This document shows, in pieces, positions 9,194 to 20,068 of a stretch of DNA of 64,000 nucleotides; position 1 is the first letter of the stretch; the number at the start of each line of letters is the position of its first letter. Both the position numbers and the translations under genes were made by a program. Under the pieces are notes generated by a model that worked only from the letters and a program-made list of their open reading frames with translations, was not told the origin of the DNA and did not search any database. The stretch is taken from assembly GCF_030053155.1 (NCBI RefSeq), contig NZ_CP125645.1:124001-188000 (forward strand). The letters are read 5' to 3'. Origin of the DNA: Rhizobium sp. BT03. GTDB lineage: Bacteria; Pseudomonadota; Alphaproteobacteria; Rhizobiales; Rhizobiaceae.

Positions 9194-10354
9194 ATGTCTC
9201 ATCCCCTTCTCGATGCCGCTGCATCGGCAGGTCTTTTTGTCGGCCGTGTCTGGTCCCCGGAGGTTGCCGGGCCGAGCGTCGTGACGCTACGGGAGGGCCT
9301 GCTGGTCGACATCACCTCGCGCGAGGCGCCGACACTGAGCGCCTTGCTCGAGAGAGCGGATACCGCCGACTTCGTGCGAGCTGCAGATGGCAAGGCGATC
9401 GGCTCGCTGGAAGAGATCGCCGCCAACAGCACCGGAGCGCCGGATGAAGCTCGTCCCCATCTACTGGCACCCGCCGACCTTCAGGCGGTCAAGGCCTGCG
9501 GCGTGACCTTCGCCCAGTCGATGATCGAGCGCGTCATCGAGGAGAAGGCCGCCGGCAATCCGGAGCGCGCCGCCTCGATCCGCGAGCGCGTCAGCACGCT
9601 GATCGGCGGAAGTCTCACCAATCTGAAGGCCGGCTCGCCGGAGGCGGCCAAGGTCAAGCAGGCGCTGATCGACGAAGGCATGTGGTCGCAATATCTCGAA
9701 GTCGGCATCGGTCCCGATGCCGAGGTCTTCACCAAGGCGCCGGTGCTCTCCTCGGTCGGTTGGGGTGCGGATGTCGGCCTGCATCCGATCTCGACCTGGA
9801 ACAATCCCGAGCCGGAAATCGTCCTCGCCGTCAACAGCCGCGGTGAAATCAAGGGCGTGACGCTCGGCAACGACGTCAACCTGCGCGACGTCGAGGGCCG
9901 CTCGGCGCTGCTGCTCGGCAAGGCCAAGGACAACAATGCCTCCTGCTCGATCGGTCCGTTCATCCGCCTGTTCGATGCCGGTTACGGCCTGGACGACGTG
10001 CGCAAGGCCGAACTCGACCTGAAGGTCACCGGCGAGGACGGATTCGTGCTGCACGGCAAGAGCTCGATGTCGCAGATCAGCCGCGACCCGACCGATCTCG
10101 TCAAACAGACGCTCGGCCCCCATCATCAGTATCCCGACGGGTTCATGCTCTTTCTCGGCACGCTGTTTGCGCCGACCCAGGATCGCGACGCGCCGAAGCA
10201 GGGTTTCACCCACAAGATCGGCGATGTCGTCGAGATTTCCTCGGCAGGCCTCGGCGCCCTCGTCAACACCGTACGGCTCTCCACCGAATGCCCGCCCTGG
10301 ACCTTCGGCATTTCGGCGCTGATGGGCAATCTCGCAAAGCGCGGACTGCTGTAA
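9194..10354 (+). CDS. FAH-family protein, candidate 2-keto-3-deoxy-pentonate dehydratase
   Basis: 386 residues of the fumarylacetoacetate hydrolase superfamily. The C-terminal domain shows the metal-binding pattern: the ExE in NNPEPEIVLAVNSRGEIKG and the Asp in TLGNDVNLRD, followed by KAKDNNASCSIGPF. An N-terminal domain of about 100 residues and the total length fit the subgroup that includes 2-keto-3-deoxy-arabinonate/xylonate dehydratases better than true fumarylacetoacetase. The GGAGG site is well placed before ATG 9194. It is transcribed away from two sugar-type oxidoreductases, which agrees with a sugar-acid role, but that is inference. Confidence 0.75.
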   Translation: MSHPLLDAAASAGLFVGRVWSPEVAGPSVVTLREGLLVDITSREAPTLSALLERADTADFVRAADGKAIGSLEEIAANSTGAPDEARPHLLAPADLQAVKACGVTFAQSMIERVIEEKAAGNPERAASIRERVSTLIGGSLTNLKAGSPEAAKVKQALIDEGMWSQYLEVGIGPDAEVFTKAPVLSSVGWGADVGLHPISTWNNPEPEIVLAVNSRGEIKGVTLGNDVNLRDVEGRSALLLGKAKDNNASCSIGPFIRLFDAGYGLDDVRKAELDLKVTGEDGFVLHGKSSMSQISRDPTDLVKQTLGPHHQYPDGFMLFLGTLFAPTQDRDAPKQGFTHKIGDVVEISSAGLGALVNTVRLSTECPPWTFGISALMGNLAKRGLL

Positions 10355-10423
10355 GTTGTTGAGCGCATAGCTTGTCGCGAAATGTACCGGCTTGGCGTCA
10401 GCCGCTCTGATCACAGGTTTGCT

Positions 10424-11185
10424 ATGACCAATAGCTCTTTACAAAGCGGTATCCACGCACGCTCAGATGAAGAGAAAGTGCACCTTTGTGCCGCTAACAA
10501 TGCCGATCTGTATCAGGCAATATTCCGTGCCCATGGATTGCCTGATCAGCGAACCAGCGCATTTTGGGCAAGTGATGCAGTCGCACCTCCATACTATTCC
10601 AACATGACGACCCTCGACCGGGATGCAACAGAGGAGCAGCTGATTGAAATCGATCGGTTGACAGATCGGCTAGGACGGAGACCTGGAATCAAAGACGGCT
10701 TTTCCAAGCTAGATCTCAACAACAACGGGTTCCGGTCGTTGTTTTCCGCATCATGGATTTGGGCTGAACCTCATAAAACTTCATCGAGTGCGCCTCAAGG
10801 TTGGGTACGCGTTCGCGAGGCGGCAGCGCTGGATCGCTGGGAACGTTCCTGGAAAGAATCTGGTAGCCCGACCGATGCCAACGTCTTCACACCTGCCCTG
10901 CTTTCCGATCCCGACATGCACATCTATGGTCGACTGGCCGGCGACGGCTTTGATGCGGGATGCATCGCAAATCGATCGCCGCAGGTTGTAGGGATCTCCA
11001 ATATTTTTAGTTTGGCTGGTACGCCGCAGGCCTTCCAGGATGCAATTTCATTGGCCACTTTCGCCTTTTCAGCCGATTTGCCCCTTGTCGGATATGATCG
11101 CGGTGAAGCGCTAGACGAAATGAAAAAACTGGGTTTCAAGCCCGTCGGCCAATTGCGGATCTGGCTATCTGATGAGGGCGCCTAA
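10424..11185 (+). CDS. Hypothetical protein, possibly GNAT-like
   Basis: 253 residues from ATG 10424 (an upstream in-frame ATG lies at 10382). I do not recognise the family with certainty. The C-terminal part (AFQDAISLATFAFSADLPLV, then YDRGEALDEMKKLGFKPVGQ and LRIWL) resembles the last strands and helix of a GNAT acetyltransferase, and the N-terminal half carries several tryptophans and YYSN. The gene has visibly lower GC and a different codon style from its neighbours, suggesting recent acquisition. It stands alone between the FAH gene and the convergent mutase gene. Confidence 0.6.
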   Translation: MTNSSLQSGIHARSDEEKVHLCAANNADLYQAIFRAHGLPDQRTSAFWASDAVAPPYYSNMTTLDRDATEEQLIEIDRLTDRLGRRPGIKDGFSKLDLNNNGFRSLFSASWIWAEPHKTSSSAPQGWVRVREAAALDRWERSWKESGSPTDANVFTPALLSDPDMHIYGRLAGDGFDAGCIANRSPQVVGISNIFSLAGTPQAFQDAISLATFAFSADLPLVGYDRGEALDEMKKLGFKPVGQLRIWLSDEGA

Positions 11186-11242
11186 ACGCTTTCCCCTTGT
11201 TCTCCATCAGCCTTGTCTAGCGGGAAAACAACGTGACGCCTC

Positions 11243-13381
<2,139 letters not shown>

Positions 13382-13478
13382 GCGTTCCTCCGGCTTTTTC
13401 ATCGGCAGCCTACCATTTCACAGGATCGCCGTGCGATACAAATCCTTGAATTTTTATTCCCGGCCGAGGAGCCGTCCC

Positions 13479-14837
13479 ATGAAGACAATGCAGATCTATG
13501 CCTTCGACATGAATTGTGTCGGGCATATCAACCACGGCCTGTGGACGCATCCGCGCGACCAATCGACGCGCTATACCGATCTCGGTTATTGGACGGAGTT
13601 CGCCAGGACCGCGGAGCGCGGTAAGCTGGATGGAATCTTCTTAGCCGATATCGTCGGCGTCTATGACGTCTACAAGGGCAGCCCAGCCCCGGTGATCGAG
13701 GCGGCGGCGCAGATCCCGGTCAATGACCCGCTGATCCCGATTTCGGCGATGGCCCATGTGACGAAAAACCTGGGTTTCGGCGTCACCGTCAACACCACCT
13801 ACGAGCCGCCCTTCCTGCTGGCGCGGCGCATGTCGACGCTCGATCACCTGACCAAGGGGCGGATCGGCTGGAACATCGTCACCGGTTATCTCGACAGCGC
13901 CGCCCGCAGCATGGGCTTCGCCAGGCTGCCGGAGCATGATGCGCGCTACGACGCAGCCGAGGAATATCTCGAGATCCTCTACAAACTCTGGGAAAGCAGC
14001 TGGGACGACGATGCGGTTTTGCGGGACAAGGCGGGCGGCATCTATGCCGATCCCTCGAAAGTGCGGGTCGTCAGTCACGACGGCAAATATTACCGGATGG
14101 AGGGCATCCATCTCTGCGAGCCCTCGCCGCAGCGCACGCCCCTGCTCTTCCAGGCCGGCGCCTCGGCCCGCGGCCAGGATTTTGCCGCCCGCCACGCCGA
14201 ATGTGTCTTCATCGCCAGCCCGAATCCTGGGGCGGCCCGGCCGACCGTCGATGCGCTCCGCGCGAAGACGGAGGCATTCGGCCGCGGCAGAGCCGCGTTG
14301 AAGATCCTGAGCCTGATCACCGTTGTGGTCGGGCGGACGGAGAGGCAAGCGCAGGACAGGCTGGAGGATTATCGCCGCCATACGAGCGTCGAGGCTTCAC
14401 TTGCGCACTACTCCGCCTCTATCGGCATCGACCTGGCGAAATACCGGTTGGATGACGTCATCGACCAGAGCTCGACCAACGCCAATCAATCGGCGCTAGC
14501 CACAATCACCAAGCAGGCAGCAAAGCCGGTGACGAAGCGCGAGATCGTCGACCAGATGGTGCTCGGCAGCCGGATGAAGCCGATGGTGGGCTCGCCGGAG
14601 CAGATCGCCGATCGTCTGCAGGCGTGGATCGAGGAAGGTGATATCGATGGCTTCAACCTGGCGCGGACCGTAGCGCCGGAGAGCCTGCGCGATTTCGTCG
14701 ATTTGGTGGTGCCGGTGCTGCAGGAGCGCGGCGTCTTCAAGGCGGACTATGCGCAAGGGCCGTTGCGGCAGAAGCTTTTCGGCGGCGGAACCGGCAGATT
14801 GCCCGCCGCTCATCCCGCCGCCAGGTTCCGCCGCTGA
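13479..14837 (+). CDS. LLM-class flavin-dependent monooxygenase (NtaA/SnaA/DszA family)
   Basis: 452 residues of the bacterial luciferase-like family, NtaA/SnaA/DszA branch, which uses reduced FMN from a partner reductase. Typical segments are the start MQIYAFDMNCVGHINHGLW, GRIGWNIVTGYLDSAARSMG, RTPLLFQAGASARGQDFAARHAE and the end DGFNLARTVAPESLRDFVDLVVPVLQERG. Members oxidise sulfones, nitrilotriacetate, EDTA or similar xenobiotics. An MsuE-like FMN reductase and a MetNIQ-type importer lie within 4 kb, suggesting organosulfur use. GAGGAG 5' of ATG 13479 decides the start; longer frames upstream run into the divergent mutase promoter. Confidence 0.88.
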   Translation: MKTMQIYAFDMNCVGHINHGLWTHPRDQSTRYTDLGYWTEFARTAERGKLDGIFLADIVGVYDVYKGSPAPVIEAAAQIPVNDPLIPISAMAHVTKNLGFGVTVNTTYEPPFLLARRMSTLDHLTKGRIGWNIVTGYLDSAARSMGFARLPEHDARYDAAEEYLEILYKLWESSWDDDAVLRDKAGGIYADPSKVRVVSHDGKYYRMEGIHLCEPSPQRTPLLFQAGASARGQDFAARHAECVFIASPNPGAARPTVDALRAKTEAFGRGRAALKILSLITVVVGRTERQAQDRLEDYRRHTSVEASLAHYSASIGIDLAKYRLDDVIDQSSTNANQSALATITKQAAKPVTKREIVDQMVLGSRMKPMVGSPEQIADRLQAWIEEGDIDGFNLARTVAPESLRDFVDLVVPVLQERGVFKADYAQGPLRQKLFGGGTGRLPAAHPAARFRR

Positions 14838-14838
14838 C

Positions 14839-15498
14839 CTATCTCCGGTCCAGCCTGGCGACGAGCCGGTCGCCAAACCACTGGATGCCGCAGACGAGGA
14901 CGATGAGCACGGCGACGACCGCGATCATCACGCTGGTTTCGAACCGCTGATAGCCATAACGGATGGCGAGATCGCCGAGGCCGCCGGCGCCGATCGCGCC
15001 AGCCATCGCCGAGGCGCCGATCAACGTCACCAGCGTGACGGTGAAACCGGCGACGATGCCGGGCAGCGCTTCGGGCACTAGCACCTCGCGGATGATCGTC
15101 CAGCGGTTGCCGCCCATGGCGCGCACGGCGTCGATCAGCCCGCGGTCGACTTCGCGCAGCGACACTTCGGCGATGCGGGCATAATAGGGCGTCGCTGCGA
15201 TGGCGAGCGGCACGATGGCCGCCCAGGTGCCGAGCGCCGTGCCGACGATCAGCCGCGTCAGCGGGATCAGCGCCACCAGCAGGATGATGAATGGCACCGA
15301 CCGGAAGCCGTTGATGACGGCGCCGAGCGTGCGGTTGATCCAGAGATTTTCGGCGATGCCGCCGCGTGCCGTGGCGACAAGGGCAAGGCCGAGCGGCAGG
15401 CCGGCGACCAGCGAGATCACGCCCGAGGCGACGGTCATCAGCACCGTCTCCCACAGCGAGCGAAGAAGCAGTTCAAGCATGATCGGTGTCATAACCAA
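14839..15498 (-). CDS. metI: MetI-type ABC permease
   Basis: 219 residues with five to six hydrophobic segments and the MetI-type EAA loop LVPEALPGIVAGFTVTLVTL. It forms the membrane channel of the D/L-methionine importer. The first ATG overlaps the end of metN by 26 bp; a start at 15480 (MLELLLRSLW) is nearly as good and would still overlap. It is the last gene of the metQ-metN-metI operon, transcribed leftward and ending 1 bp from the monooxygenase on the opposite strand. Confidence 0.9.
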   Translation of the reverse strand: MVMTPIMLELLLRSLWETVLMTVASGVISLVAGLPLGLALVATARGGIAENLWINRTLGAVINGFRSVPFIILLVALIPLTRLIVGTALGTWAAIVPLAIAATPYYARIAEVSLREVDRGLIDAVRAMGGNRWTIIREVLVPEALPGIVAGFTVTLVTLIGASAMAGAIGAGGLGDLAIRYGYQRFETSVMIAVVAVLIVLVCGIQWFGDRLVARLDRR

Positions 15499-16561
15499 GT
15501 ACCTCCACCCGGGCGGACCGGGCCGTCAGAAATTGTTCGACCTTTCCGGCAAGCGCGGGGTCGCGTGCGGCAACGGCGATGAAGAACCGCGCCACCGGCT
15601 GGTTCTGGATGTGGTCGATGCCGCCATGGACGAGGCGGAAGGAATGCGGCAGTGCTGCCGAGAGTTCGGCAAACAGGGCACCCTGCGCTTGCGGCCCGGC
15701 GAGATCGACGCTGAGGATCGCCTCGTCGCCTAATGTCGCCGACAGCCGGCCGGCGATATGATCGGGAAGCTGGGGGCGGATGCCGCCGAGCAGGCTCCTG
15801 GTGATGGTCTCTCGTGGATCGGCAAAGACCGACCAGACCTGCCCCTCTTCGACGATCCGTCCGGCGTCGATGACCGCCACACGATCGGCAATGCCGCGCA
15901 CCACTTCCATCTCGTGGGTGATCAGCAGAATGGTCAGGCCAAGCTTACGGTTGATATCCTTGAGCAATGCCAGGATCGACCGGGTCGTCTCAGGATCGAG
16001 CGCCGATGTCGCCTCGTCGGACAAGAGCAGCGCCGGGCGCGCCGCAAGCGCCCGGGCGATGCCGACGCGCTGCTTCTGGCCGCCGGAGAGCGATGCGGGA
16101 TAGGCTTTCGCCTTGTCGGCAAGGCCGACGAGATCGAGCAGTTCATGCGCCCGTTTCAAGCGTTCGCTCCTGGCGATACCCTCGATCTTCAGCGGCAGCG
16201 CGACATTCTCCTCGACAGTCTTGGCGGACAACAGGTTGAAATGCTGGAAGATCATGCCGATGCGGCGGCGCAGCGGCTGCAAGTCCTGCTCGGCAAGCGT
16301 CGTGATATCGCGGCCTTCGATGAGGATCTCGCCGCTGTCGGCGCGCTCCAGGCCGTTCAGGCAGCGGATCAGCGTTGATTTGCCGGCGCCGCTGCGGCCG
16401 ATGATGCCAAGGATCTCGCCTCTCCTCACCGTCAGCGAAATACCGTCGAGCGCGGGTGTGGTTCCGAACCGCCGCTTCACATCGGTCAGCCTCACCACCT
16501 CTTCGGCAGCGGCTGCTTGCGGCTGTGCCGCGATCGCCGTGGTGGAAACAAAGGAATTCAT
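15473..16561 (-). CDS. metN: MetN-type ABC ATPase
   Basis: 362 residues from ATG 16561, preceded by AAGGA at a good distance. The ATPase domain has Walker A GRSGAGKST, signature LSGGQKQRVGIARAL, and Walker B with LLLSDEATSALDPETT, where SDEATSALDPETT is the wording typical of MetN. The C-terminal ~100 residues match the NIL regulatory domain, which in E. coli MetN binds methionine and inhibits transport. Walker B, D-loop and H-loop (LLITHEM) are intact. It sits between metQ and metI. Confidence 0.92.
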   Translation of the reverse strand: MNSFVSTTAIAAQPQAAAAEEVVRLTDVKRRFGTTPALDGISLTVRRGEILGIIGRSGAGKSTLIRCLNGLERADSGEILIEGRDITTLAEQDLQPLRRRIGMIFQHFNLLSAKTVEENVALPLKIEGIARSERLKRAHELLDLVGLADKAKAYPASLSGGQKQRVGIARALAARPALLLSDEATSALDPETTRSILALLKDINRKLGLTILLITHEMEVVRGIADRVAVIDAGRIVEEGQVWSVFADPRETITRSLLGGIRPQLPDHIAGRLSATLGDEAILSVDLAGPQAQGALFAELSAALPHSFRLVHGGIDHIQNQPVARFFIAVAARDPALAGKVEQFLTARSARVEVLGYDTDHA

Positions 16562-16584
16562 GTGCTTTTCCTTACAAAGACCGA

Positions 16585-16617
16585 AGGCGGCCCGGGCAAG
16601 CAACGCCCGGACCGCCT
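16585..16617 (-). other. Intercistronic hairpin between metQ and metN
   Basis: The 88-bp gap between metQ and metN holds a strong stem (AGGCGG-C-CCGGGC against GCCCGG-A-CCGCCT on the plus strand, with one mismatch) and no run of T after it. Such a structure after a solute-binding-protein gene usually protects the upstream message or partly ends transcription, so that more MetQ than MetN is made. Confidence 0.65.
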
Positions 16618-16649
16618 CTCGGCAGGCCTTAACCCCGGCCTATTGCGGA

Positions 16650-17489
16650 TCAATAGGCGCTGAGACCCGTCCCCTTATAGACCTTGTCGAACTCGGCCTT
16701 GACGGTGTCGTTCTGATAGGAAGAGACGAGCGTCTTGACCCAATCCGCATCCTTGTTGTCGTCCTTGACGGCGATGAAGTTGCGATACGGATTGTCGGCG
16801 ATCGGCTCCTGCGCAATGCGCTCGGCCGGAGAAAGGCCGCTCTTCAACGCCCAGTCGGTGTTGACGACACCGGCATCCAGATCGTCGATCGAACGGCCGA
16901 CGATGCCTGCGTCGAGCTCCTTGATTTCGATCTTCTTCGGATTGCCGGTGACGTCGGCGACGGTCGCCAGAATGCCGGTGCCGTCCTTCAGTTTGATCAG
17001 GCCTTCGTTCTGGAGAACGCGTAGCGCCCGGCCTTCGTTCGAGGGATCGTTCGGCACGCCGATGACGGCGCCCTCAGGAATCTCCGCGACGGATTTGTAC
17101 TTTTTGGTGTAGAGGCCGATCGGCCAGACACCGGTATAGCCGACCCGAGTGATGTGGTAGCCGTGCTGCTTGATCTGGTTGTCGAGATAGGGCTGATGCT
17201 GGAAGGCGTTGGCGTCGAGTTCGCCGCGCTCCAGCGCTTCATTCGGCTGCGTATAATCGTTGAAGATGATCGTTTCGATCTTGAGGCCCTTCTTGGCGGC
17301 CTCGCTGGCGACCACGCGCCAGATATCCTCCTCCTCGCCGGCCATGATGCCGACCTTGATCGACTTGTCCTCGGCAAAGGAGGGAGCGGGTGCTGCAAAG
17401 GCAAAGAGTGTGGCAGCGGAAACGGCGACAGCGGCAAGGGCCGCGCGGCGCGAAAGGTGGAAGCCGTGAAGATTTTTGTTCTTGGTCAT
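16650..17489 (-). CDS. metQ: MetQ/NlpA-family substrate-binding protein
   Basis: 279 residues. A signal sequence with basic start and hydrophobic core (RRAALAAVAVSAATLFAFA) ends in an AxA-type site before EDKSIKVGIMAG. The mature part has NlpA-family wording: ANAFQHQPYLDNQIKQHGY, VGVWPIGLY-like TGVWPIGLYTKKYKSV, GVPNDPSNEGRALRVLQ. ATG 17489 follows GACGGGATATAAA. It is the first gene of the operon. Neighbouring monooxygenase and FMN reductase genes leave open a ligand other than methionine, such as an organosulfur compound. Confidence 0.9.
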   Translation of the reverse strand: MTKNKNLHGFHLSRRAALAAVAVSAATLFAFAAPAPSFAEDKSIKVGIMAGEEEDIWRVVASEAAKKGLKIETIIFNDYTQPNEALERGELDANAFQHQPYLDNQIKQHGYHITRVGYTGVWPIGLYTKKYKSVAEIPEGAVIGVPNDPSNEGRALRVLQNEGLIKLKDGTGILATVADVTGNPKKIEIKELDAGIVGRSIDDLDAGVVNTDWALKSGLSPAERIAQEPIADNPYRNFIAVKDDNKDADWVKTLVSSYQNDTVKAEFDKVYKGTGLSAY

Positions 17490-17630
17490 TTTATATCCCG
17501 TCTGACTGAATGAGGCCGAACGCCCCGAGCAGGCGGATATTGGCAAATGCATGGATCGGGAGCGACGAAGGAAAGTCTGATGTGGAGGAAGGGCCGGAAA
17601 AACTCTTGCCCAGTCATCGAGATCGGCAGG

Positions 17631-17651
17631 ATAAATTTCTACCAAATTTAT
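17631..17651 (-). promoter_or_regulatory. AT-rich inverted repeat upstream of metQ
   Basis: A perfect 8-bp inverted repeat, ATAAATTT-ctacc-AAATTTAT, lies about 140 bp before the metQ start in an otherwise GC-rich spacer. It is a candidate operator or promoter for the met operon. No SAM riboswitch was recognised in the leader. Confidence 0.4.
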
Positions 17652-17680
17652 GGATTAATCGCGGCTTGTAAGCATATTCT

Positions 17681-17715
17681 AAAAATGAAGACGGCGCCCT
17701 CGGAGCGCCGCCTTC
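17681..17715 (-). terminator. Intrinsic terminator of the FMN reductase gene
   Basis: Read on the minus strand, GAAGGCGGCGC-tccgag-GGCGCCGTCTTC forms a long GC-rich stem with one mismatch, followed by ATTTTT. It starts 19 bp after the msuE-like stop codon, the expected place for a Rho-independent terminator. It also separates this gene from metQ downstream. Confidence 0.75.
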
Positions 17716-17733
17716 GAGCCTGTTCCGCGACCT

Positions 17734-18294
17734 TTACTCGGCAGCGATGAGGGTTTGCGTGCGGGTGGGAAAGAAAGCCGAAAGCTCGCCGATGACTTCT
17801 CCAATCCGCTTGGCAAGCGGTTCGGATGAGACACGGTAATCGGTGAAGTCGCGATCGGACGCATAGACGGCCGTTGGCAGCGTATGCGACATGAAGAAGC
17901 CGAAGAGCGGGCGCAGCTGATGCTCGACCATCAGCGCATGCCGGTCGCCGCCGCCTGTCGCGGTGATGACGATCGGCTTGGCGCGCAGCTCGTGCGGGTC
18001 GATCAGGTCGATCAGATGTTTGAACAGGCCGGGATAGCTGCCCTTATAGGTCGGCGCGCCGATGACCAGCAGATCGGCATTGACGATATCGTCGATCACT
18101 TCCCTGGCGCGGCTGTCGAGATCGCTGCGGCGCAGCGCCTGGCCGAGCGAGGGGCCGACATCGGTGAGGTCGTAGAGGGTGTTTTCGAAGCCGTACTTCT
18201 CGCCGGCAAGGCCGGCAATGTTTTCGACCAGCGTGAAGGTCTTCGAGGGACGGTTGAAGCTACCCGCCAGGCCGACCAGTTTGTAAGCAGACAT
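17734..18294 (-). CDS. msuE: NAD(P)H-dependent FMN reductase, MsuE-like
   Basis: 186 residues of the flavodoxin-like NADPH-dependent FMN reductase family. The phosphate loop is GLAGSFNRPSKT near residues 8-19, and the flavin-contacting segments are IGAPTYKGSYPGLFKHLIDL and ATGGGDRHALMVEHQLRPLFGFF. These match the MsuE/SsuE type that supplies reduced FMN to alkanesulfonate or other two-component monooxygenases. A fitting partner is the monooxygenase at 13479. The gene is monocistronic, with its own terminator and a 15-bp palindrome upstream. Confidence 0.82.
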   Translation of the reverse strand: MSAYKLVGLAGSFNRPSKTFTLVENIAGLAGEKYGFENTLYDLTDVGPSLGQALRRSDLDSRAREVIDDIVNADLLVIGAPTYKGSYPGLFKHLIDLIDPHELRAKPIVITATGGGDRHALMVEHQLRPLFGFFMSHTLPTAVYASDRDFTDYRVSSEPLAKRIGEVIGELSAFFPTRTQTLIAAE

Positions 18295-18333
18295 GCCATT
18301 TCCTTCCGATATCGTGCCGCGACCGATTATTGG

Positions 18334-18348
18334 ATAGATATTATCTAT
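18334..18348 (-). promoter_or_regulatory. 15-bp palindromic operator candidate upstream of msuE
   Basis: ATAGATA-T-TATCTAT is a perfect palindrome 40 bp before the msuE-like start, within an AT-rich patch that suits a promoter. Its half site TAGATA also appears in the inverted repeat at 8978-8994, but with a different spacer. A dimeric regulator of MarR or GntR size would fit; none is adjacent. Confidence 0.5.
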
Positions 18349-18510
18349 AAAAATAGTGGATTAAAGCAAGCCTATCCCTCTTCATCATGATGAGGAGAAA
18401 AATACATTCTCATCCGCAGGTGATCGCCTGCTTGCGACACCGCATCATACATTGAGCCCGGAATATGGCGGATATTCCGGGTCGATGCGTTGTCGAAGCG
18501 TGATATCGCC

Positions 18511-19713
18511 TCAGGCTGGTTTGGACTTCGGGATGCGCGGCAGGAAGATCGTCAGCAGGCCGAGAAGCGGCAGATAGGAACAGAGGCGATAGACGAAGTC
18601 GATGCCGTGGGTGTCGGCGAAACTACCGAGCAGTGCTGCACCCAGCCCCCCTGCCCCGAACGCAAAACCGAAGAAGACGCCGGCGATCAGCCCGACGCGG
18701 CCGGGCACCAGTTCCTGTGCGAAGACGACGATCGCCGAAAAGGCCGAAGCGAAGATCAGGCCGATGACGACGCTGAGAACGCCCGTCCAGAACAGGTTTG
18801 CATAGGGCAGCAGCAGCGCGAAAGGAATGACGCCGAGGATCGAGAACCAGATGACGAAACGGGCGCCGAAGCGATCGCCGATCGGCCCGCCGAGGAACGT
18901 GCCGACGGCGACCGAGCCGAGGAAGAGGAAGAGCATCAGCTGAGCCTGCTGGACGCTTAGCGCAAACTTGTCGATGACATAGAAGGTGAAGTAGCTCGAC
19001 ACGCTGGCCATGTAGACATTCTTCGTCGCCGTCAGCAGCACGAGGATCAGCAGCGCCCAGATGACCCTGTTCTGCGGCAGCGGCAGAGCCCGGCTCACCG
19101 CCGGTTTGCTGGCGTTCTGGCGGCGATGGCCAATATACCAGTTGCCGACCCAGCTCAGCACGACCATGCCGACCATGGCGATGGCGGCAAACCAGGAGAC
19201 GCTGTGCTGGCCGAGCGGCAGCACGATGAAGGCGGCGAGCAGCGGACCGATCGCCTGGCCGGCATTGCCGCCGACCTGGAAAAACGACTGCGCGAAACCG
19301 TGGCGGCCGCCGGAGGCGAGGCGGGCGACGCGTGAGGATTCCGGATGGAAGACCGCCGAGCCGAAACCGATCAGGCTGGCGGCGACGAGCAGCAGCGCAA
19401 AGCTGCCGGCATTGCCGAGCAGGATGAGGCCGCAAAAGGTGCTCGCCATGCCGACCGGCAGCGAATAGGGCATCGGCCAGCGGTCGGTGACGATGCCGAC
19501 CAGCGGCTGCAGCAGCGACGCCGTGACCTGGAACGTCATGGTGAGGAGGCCGATCTGGACGAAATCGAGATCGTAGTTCGCTTTGAACAGCGGATAGAGC
19601 GAGGCGAGCAGCGACTGCATGATGTCGTTCAGCATGTGGCAGAAGCTGACCGCCACCAGGATGGACATCGTTGTTTTTTCGAAACGGGGCGCGCGTTCGG
19701 CAACGGTTGCCAT
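18511..19713 (-). CDS. MFS efflux transporter, fosmidomycin-resistance (Fsr) family
   Basis: 400 residues with about 12 membrane segments. Family wording includes SFCHMLNDIMQSLLASLYPLF near the start, LTMTFQVTASLLQPLVGIVTD, and FGSAVFHPESSRVARLASGG, all typical of the Fsr branch of the major facilitator superfamily, which exports fosmidomycin and related compounds. AGGAG lies 8 bp before ATG 19713, which is preferred over ATG 19719 and much longer upstream frames. No dedicated regulator is adjacent; the spacer to the rightward XRE gene is shared. The natural substrate is unknown. Confidence 0.87.
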   Translation of the reverse strand: MATVAERAPRFEKTTMSILVAVSFCHMLNDIMQSLLASLYPLFKANYDLDFVQIGLLTMTFQVTASLLQPLVGIVTDRWPMPYSLPVGMASTFCGLILLGNAGSFALLLVAASLIGFGSAVFHPESSRVARLASGGRHGFAQSFFQVGGNAGQAIGPLLAAFIVLPLGQHSVSWFAAIAMVGMVVLSWVGNWYIGHRRQNASKPAVSRALPLPQNRVIWALLILVLLTATKNVYMASVSSYFTFYVIDKFALSVQQAQLMLFLFLGSVAVGTFLGGPIGDRFGARFVIWFSILGVIPFALLLPYANLFWTGVLSVVIGLIFASAFSAIVVFAQELVPGRVGLIAGVFFGFAFGAGGLGAALLGSFADTHGIDFVYRLCSYLPLLGLLTIFLPRIPKSKPA

Positions 19714-20068
19714 GGACATTTCTCCTGGACGGCCCGGTTGGTCGCCGTGCCGCGTCGCTTTGTTCGATGGATTTCGGGCGATCGGGGCTGGGAAGATGAT
19801 CAAGCGACGGTCGCTGACTTGGATTTAGCGTAAGGAGGACGGCAATTACAGCCCAGTTTCATCAGGATCGGTACGGCTTTTGTTCGATTTGCCCTTTTGC
19901 CGTCTCATCCTGCTTCGCTTCACCTCTTGCCGGACGGGGGTTTTCCTACCACACTCGGTTGCGATCATCGCCTATCTAGTATGCGATGTGAAAACAACCA
20001 TGGAAAACCGGGGCGGGGAATACTACAGCTGCGCCGATTGAAAATGCGATCGAGGCTGAAAACACGCG
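19714..20068. other. Divergent spacer between MFS pump and XRE regulator
   Basis: 355 bp with no convincing gene. It must hold the promoters of the leftward MFS gene and the rightward XRE gene. I see no strong palindrome or riboswitch in it. Confidence 0.5.

Noticed and set aside
17490..17733. SAM riboswitch in the metQ leader
   Set aside because: I looked for SAM-I and SAM-II type features and found no convincing structure, only an AT-rich inverted repeat.
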